This document shows, one piece after another, positions 57,674 to 64,000 of a stretch of 64,000 nucleotides of DNA. How positions within the stretch are numbered: position 1 is the stretch's first letter; every line of letters begins with the position of its first letter. Source of the DNA: Polymyxa betae (taxonomy: Eukaryota; Endomyxa; Phytomyxea; Plasmodiophorida; Plasmodiophoridae). Below the pieces are notes generated by a model that worked only from the letters and a program-made list of their open reading frames with translations, was not told the DNA's origin and ran no database searches. The stretch covers positions 46,125 to 110,124 of the forward strand of contig RBZT01000337.1 in assembly GCA_003693705.1 (NCBI GenBank). The letters run 5' to 3'. A program made the translations under genes and the position numbers.

Positions 57674-58120
57674 TTATCGGGACTTGCATAACTTATCGAG
57701 AAGAAAGCGCTGATTCTGTTCTACTTTTTCCAAAGATGCTATTTGCTCTTGATATCTCTCCAGTTCAGCTGTCTTATGTGCAATCATAGCACGTAAATCA
57801 TGCTGTCTTGTCTGACGTAAACTGGTCTCGGTTTCAGCACGATTTCGTAATCCGATTGCCTAACCTCATTAGGTATGTTGATTCCGTATTCATTCGCTAA
57901 CCTGCAGCTTCTCTTGTTCGATTTTGTGTGATTGAGCTTGCATTAAGGCAATAATCTGTCCAACCATCTCCTGAAATGCGCCGAGCTCTGAATCATTGCT
58001 CAGAAATGATTTAATAATGGTTTTGGAACATACTGATGGCGAACTGTCCAGCTTCAGCTCCAACCCATTCAACTTGAGAGAATAAGGCTGGCTCCATAAT
58101 TCGAATTCGATTGTTCTCAT
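57674..58120 (-). CDS. IFT20: Intraflagellar transport protein IFT20
   Basis: Two exons join over intron 57860-57901 (42 nt). The product is about 134 residues, the typical IFT20 length. The joined region reads EKLQAIGLRNRAETETSLRQ, followed by LRAMIAHKTAELERYQEQIA and SLEKVEQNQRFLLDKL. This matches the IFT20 signature of KMKAIGARN, then a long coiled coil with LERY. IFT20 is an IFT-B subunit that carries ciliary membrane proteins from the Golgi to the basal body. The 157-bp gap to TTLL9 on the same strand places two flagellar genes together. Confidence 0.88.
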
Positions 58121-58276
58121 CGAACGTGATCAATGATGGTCGAGATGTTGCCATTATTTCCCGAATTAATTATGCAAGTAGTACCATTGATGTGATCTCT
58201 TTCAATCATCGTCACAGGAAGGCTCAATTTTGGCAATTTTTTCAAATTTTGTTCTTGTAGCACTGGCAAGATACAA

Positions 58277-60029
<1,753 letters not shown>

Positions 60030-60126
60030 ATCGATATTCTATATACTTCTATCTCAAATAATCGATCTATAAACAGTACTATCCATGTGCTGATCCAATC
60101 CCATTATAACTCAAATATGTTCATTT

Positions 60127-61467
60127 TTATCCAAGTTTTCCTTGACGAGCTTTTTTCATCATATGATGCAACGATTTGTTGCTGAAATGGCTAATTAGTT
60201 GGGCCGTGCTAAAAACACCTCCAACAATGGCACATAGCTGGACAATAAAATGCAAAAATGACGTCCTCTTCTGCGTGAATTGAACCGTGATTGGAGACAA
60301 ATCGTATCGGAAATACACGGCCGGAATCTGAAAGTGTCCTTCGAGGCTGTTGGAATTAGCTGTAAATTGGAACGTTTTTGTGATTCGACCCGATAGCTCC
60401 TTATAAATGGTGGGAACCACTTTAATGTAATATTCAAAGCTGGTTGTATGTACATGCGCTGCAAAGCCTGATTTAGGACGCGGAAAATCACAATCAACAG
60501 CAACGACCCAACCTGGATCGCCCTCTGCTACAATATGAGCAGCGCCATTCAGAGGCGTAAATGCAGAAACAGCCCCAGAAACATGGACCAGTTCGCCATA
60601 TGATAAATGATGGATGATATGGCTGCAATTCATCGGGTGCTTCTGGAGCAAAGTCAGACAAGGTTATAAAGAGAAACGAAGAGAGCAGACATCGTTAAAG
60701 TAGACATCAGCAAGCTCATAATGAGCATGTGCACTTATATGAAAGTTGCCTGGAAATCGCTCACGTTTGAATATCATTAATGACAAGTAAATATAACCAA
60801 TAACGACTAACCGGGGACCTAGTTAGCCATCATATTCAGATCTAGTATACAGATATACTGCTCCACATACCTTCTTGACGTAGACGCTGCCATGTACTCG
60901 GCAACCTTCACCGATGTATTCTTTAGCTCCAGATTGGGTGAGACCAAAAGCTGAAAATGGTTCGTCTTTCGCGTTGCCGAAAGGGTCTAATCTCGTCTTA
61001 ATCAGTTCACCGCCGACATCAGTCTGATGTGATCCCATAACGTCTTGACTGTAATGGCATTACTTCCATGACACAAATCATATATGGGAATCTTACACAT
61101 CAACAGATAATACTATTACATGCTTTAAATTAGCGGAGCAAGGATTTGATGCAGTGCTTACTAGAGCATGGTAATGCTAACATCGATATATCCATATTAA
61201 TTGGAAGAATGGATTGTCTGCCATTTAGTTCGGGATCTACGAACATGCTGTTAACGGTCTCAGTTGTCAGGAACGACATGAACTCGGATAAGAATAAGAC
61301 CACGATCGAAACAAACGCGAATATCGATAGGGATGCCCCAGCAACGGTTGGCTCTGAGATCCAGACATCAGTTGGATGTTGGGTGTCATTAACAGAAATT
61401 GACCTGTGAGGTCGGCGGGGATCTCTCTATAAACATCAAATCTTTTTAGACTTCTTATAAGCGACAT
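60127..61467 (-). CDS. ERGIC3: ERGIC3/Erv46-family ER-Golgi cargo receptor
   Basis: The start at 61467 encodes SLIRSLKRFDVYREIPADLT. A splice (intron about 61411-61361) gives EPTVAGASLSIFAFVSIVVL, the first membrane segment, and FMSFLTTETVNSMFVDPEL. Later exons include PFSAFGLTQSGAKEYIGEGC and RVHGSVYVKKV. The last exon (60651-60127) has a lumenal beta region (TSFEYYIKVVPTIY) and a second membrane segment LHFIVQLCAIVGGVFSTAQL, ending MKKARQGKLG. Two membrane spans around a large lumenal domain, with the GCRVxG motif, mark the Erv41/Erv46/ERGIC family that retrieves and carries cargo between ER and Golgi. The Lys pair near the C-terminus could serve as an ER-return signal. Confidence 0.82.
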
Positions 61468-61811
61468 GATTGGACTTTGACGTTGCTACAAGACTGATGT
61501 CTTGTATACGTCTAACGAGCCCTAGATGTTATATAACACAAATATTGAGTTAGATATAATGAGATGGAAGGGATGTATGAAGGTGGCCACGCCTATACAG
61601 TCTCTATACATCTCTAATCTGAACTCGTCACACGATATCTCCACATCAACATGCTCATTACCAGCCCAATCAATCGAAAGCAGTGCCAAACAAACGTCGG
61701 GCAATAGCGTTGTCGTTGAAATTAGAAATGTGTTTATTAGCGACTACTAGACAATGTTAGCAACAGCAGCGAAACAAGATCGGATTGGATTTGACCAGTT
61801 CGTCAATTTCA

Positions 61812-62792
61812 TCACGAATCAACAGGCGTTGGCGATTCTGCCCAGTCTACATCGACTGATTCCTGACGCCCACCTATTTGTTGACCCAACCAGTCAACAA
61901 TTCGACTGATCATGATGACATGATTGCCTCCAGAGAAGCTACAGGATTGAATCAGATCGAATAGTTGGATCTGTCGACTTACTTATGATCACATCCTTCA
62001 AGTTCTATCAGCGTATGGTTCTTGATATAATTATCCCATTGTCTTGAATCAGCAATATGAACAACCTCATCATTAGTCCCATGTACTGTTAAGACAGCGA
62101 TATGTTCAGGTATATTCTTCATCTGAGCGATTGATGTTTGAGAACTGGTCGGCAGTCGTTTTAAAGAGCATTGCTGACCTCTTCACTCATATCAATGTCC
62201 AGTCTTTCATCCAAGGTTTCTTTGGTTACGATAAGCGTTCGCTTTCCAATACGCCAGTAGAAGCTGCCATCTTCATACAGATCATGAAGTTGGGCTTCAG
62301 AAAACTTGTCAAACACGCCCAGTTGCATATTAAATCGTCTGATGAAGTAATATTTTTCAAGTAGAGCACAGAACTGAATATTACTACTGACCCACTAATA
62401 TTTACAATATGATTGACATTTGAATATGATGAAGCAGCATAAAGTAAAGCTACATCAGCTCCCATTGAATGACCGATAATAGCGATAGGCTTTAGAGACT
62501 GTTCGATTAGGTATTGTACAGCAGCATGAAGATCGTTAACCTGACTACGATATGCACCATAGTTCCATGGACCTTGACTTGCACCATTACCAGTAAAATC
62601 AAATCTAAATACCCGGCATGATAGACGCTGACAAATGATATGAGATAGTGTTGGGATCCATCTCCATGAACTATTTGCTAATAGACCATGACAGATAATC
62701 ATCACCTTATCTGATGTAGATTGGTCATGATCCACTAATACACCATACAGATTCAATCCAAGTTCATTTCTGAAAGTCACCTCTTGTTCCAT
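61812..62792 (-). CDS. Alpha/beta-hydrolase (serine hydrolase)
   Basis: The start at 62792 (MEQEVTFRNELG) leads to the oxyanion-hole HG in CHGLLANSSWRWIPTLS, FRFDFTGNGASQGPW, and the nucleophile elbow GHSMGADVALLYAASS. Further exons (introns near 62395-62330, 62175-62121 and 61985-61940) supply GKRTLIVTKETLDERLD, the acid residue in HGTNDEVVHIAD and the catalytic His in LEGCDHNFSGGNHV, before a stop at 61812. So the Ser-Asp-His triad is complete. This clan includes serine aminopeptidase-like and monoglyceride-lipase-like enzymes. The substrate is not told by the sequence. No signal peptide is visible. Confidence 0.8.
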
Positions 62793-62837
62793 TGATTAAT
62801 TATCCATCTGATACTACATATATCAAGTAATATATAA

Positions 62838-64000
62838 TACTCCCTCCGTTCAAAAATAAGTGTCGGAAATGGGTTTGGAAAATATTCAAAAATAAGTGTC
62901 GCAAATTTTGTCTCAATAAGTCCGTTACAGGTACACGTCTAGAAACAATTAGATCTCGCTTTATTCATCAGTCTCTAAGCATCTCAATGCTTGATTGATG
63001 ACGTTCTGTTCAACACTGATTTGCAAGGGAAGACGGTTCTCCCTGATCATCTTCTGCTTCCCCAGATGGGGAATTTTGTAATCGTTTCCCCCCTCGCTTT
63101 TCATTGACTCCAGCATGCATGTTTGTAATGTCAGGAACACGCAGTTTAACGCTTGATCTGGCATGTCGAAAAAGGACTGCTGCACTACATATATGAGCTC
63201 ATCCACGCTTACAAACTTCTTCTTTTGCTGCACAGCCTGAATGGCTCGGAAAAATCCCAAATCTAGGACATTGAAGTCTGGACTGTTGGCTGGCTGGAAA
63301 CGTAGATGGACCTCCAGATTTTTCTCCCTCAAAGCAGACGCAGCTTGTAGGAATTCATCATCGTCAACTTGAATATGGGGCTTAGCATTATCCTGCTGTA
63401 TAAAGACAGGGAGATTAAGATCGTGACCGACCGGCCATTTTCTGCTCTATCAAGCATTTTCTGTATGTCTCCTTGTTTACGATGATATCTGTAGTTATCA
63501 AAGTCCCTGCCGGACGGTTTTTACTGGACCTTTGCGCTTTTGTCTTGGTAACAAAAGGCCAGATCCCCAATTTGCCATCAAAAATTACGTTTCCCTGACA
63601 CAGGTCGTGCGACTGCTGCCAGAAACATAACTTTCTGAATGGAGTTCTTGTTTTGACATGTTCTCACGGGGTTATCTTCGTCAGGCAGTAGGTAATATCG
63701 CTGAGCATCTTCGGTAACAAAAAACCATTTCTCATCGACGTGAATGGTGTCCAGCATCGAAGAAAATTTCGCCTCTGGGTCGGATAACTTAACTATATTC
63801 AGATGGTGTAGACAAAATCTGATTCTTTCGGTTTTGTCAACGGGATTTAATTTCGGTTTGATCTTATTCCGATGCCTTCTCAAGAATCCTTCTCGGAACC
63901 TGTTGTATAATGTCCCAGTTGAGACCTGTAACTCAGCTGCTAAGGTTGACATCGTTCTTCTATTTTCCAGTCCAATTTTACGAACTATTTCTCTGTCGAT
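62838..64000 (-). mobile_element. Mariner-like element with plant Stowaway/Osmar-type end (partial)
   Basis: After a TA at 62838-62839 the end reads CTCCCTCCGTTCAAAAATAA. The 17-bp word TTCAAAAATAAGTGTCG is present twice (62849-62865 and 62885-62901), a subterminal repeat. The transposase lies on the minus strand from 62961 to beyond the window edge. The element therefore starts at 62838 and its other end is not visible. A CTCCCTCCGTTC terminus is the hallmark of Stowaway MITEs and the related plant mariners. Confidence 0.8.
62961..64000 (-). pseudogene. Mariner transposase, frameshifted and partial
   Basis: From the window edge the frame reads a helix-turn-helix part (STLAAELQVSTGTLYNRFRE), then IHVDEKWFFVTE with the first catalytic Asp, YYLLPDEDNPVRTC, FDGKLGIWPFVTK, IQQDNAKPHIQ with the second Asp, and FQPANSPDFNVLDLGFF with the third. 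Conserved tail words are IPHLGK and RLPLQI. The blocks sit in different frames: I see one shift near 63580 and another near 63430, so the copy looks inactive. By count there are 42 residues between the Asp of QQDN and the Asp of NVLD. The wording is that of plant mariners. Confidence 0.8.

Noticed and set aside
61752..61909. Plus-strand frame with an EF-hand-like wording (DRIGFDQFVNFIT)
   Set aside because: It is antisense to the last exon of the alpha/beta-hydrolase, which is supported by the catalytic His and clean splice sites.

Overview
The window is nuclear eukaryotic DNA, gene-dense and moderately AT-rich. It holds about 35 protein genes on both strands, most of them split by short GT-AG introns (typically 45-60 nt). 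The gene set combines core eukaryotic functions (eIF4A, SmD1, LSM3, eL31, PRPF4, PAF1, PA200, ATP synthase gamma) with flagellar genes (IFT20, TTLL9, a CFAP144-like gene, Sfi1-type repeats, kinesins). Compact genes, a flagellate lineage, secreted cysteine-rich proteins and a plant-type mariner suggest a zoospore-forming oomycete, perhaps a white-rust-like plant pathogen. That taxon is an inference. I see no tRNA, rRNA or CRISPR array.

Layout. 0.2-8 kb: a GPI-type secreted cysteine-rich protein, then a very large many-exon PA200/PSME4 gene, both minus. 9-12.8 kb: two small membrane-protein genes and a glutamine:fructose-6-phosphate aminotransferase with an N-terminal leader. 12.8-14.1 kb: no convincing gene. 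14.1-24.5 kb: eL31, a SET-domain methyltransferase, a CUE-domain protein, a PH-CLU-TPR fusion and a kinesin-like protein with a decayed motor. 24.8-29.9 kb: LSM3, poorly supported small genes, about 3 kb of eroded sequence with a pyrimidine-rich repeat tract, and SmD1. 30-38 kb: pyrophosphatase, PAF1, Sfi1-like, CFAP144-like and tepsin. 38-46.4 kb: APH1, an LRR-SEL1 fusion, ATP synthase gamma, a NOL8-like RRM protein and a conventional kinesin. 46.8-52 kb: an ATG11/FIP200-like gene that ends inside a transposon terminus, PRPF4 and an unknown basic protein. 52-54 kb: a palindrome-rich candidate non-autonomous element and a small secreted protein. 53.7-62.8 kb: LYR protein, mitochondrial bL32, aquaporin with a 13-nt microexon, eIF4A, IFT20, TTLL9, ERGIC3-like and an alpha/beta hydrolase. 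62.8 kb to the end: a mariner-like element with plant Stowaway/Osmar-type ends and a frameshifted transposase, cut by the window edge.

Several genes share processes. PRPF4, LSM3 and SmD1 act in the spliceosome. PAF1 and the SET methyltransferase act on chromatin and transcription. Tepsin and the ERGIC3-like protein act in membrane traffic. IFT20 and TTLL9 lie head-to-tail, 157 bp apart, and both serve the flagellum. The clearest genome-dynamics signal is two loci with Stowaway-like TIRs (49.3 and 62.8 kb), one of which supplies the last codons of the ATG11-like gene. Exon joins are my own reading of splice sites; gene ends are firmer than internal boundaries in PA200, TTLL9, ERGIC3 and ATG11.
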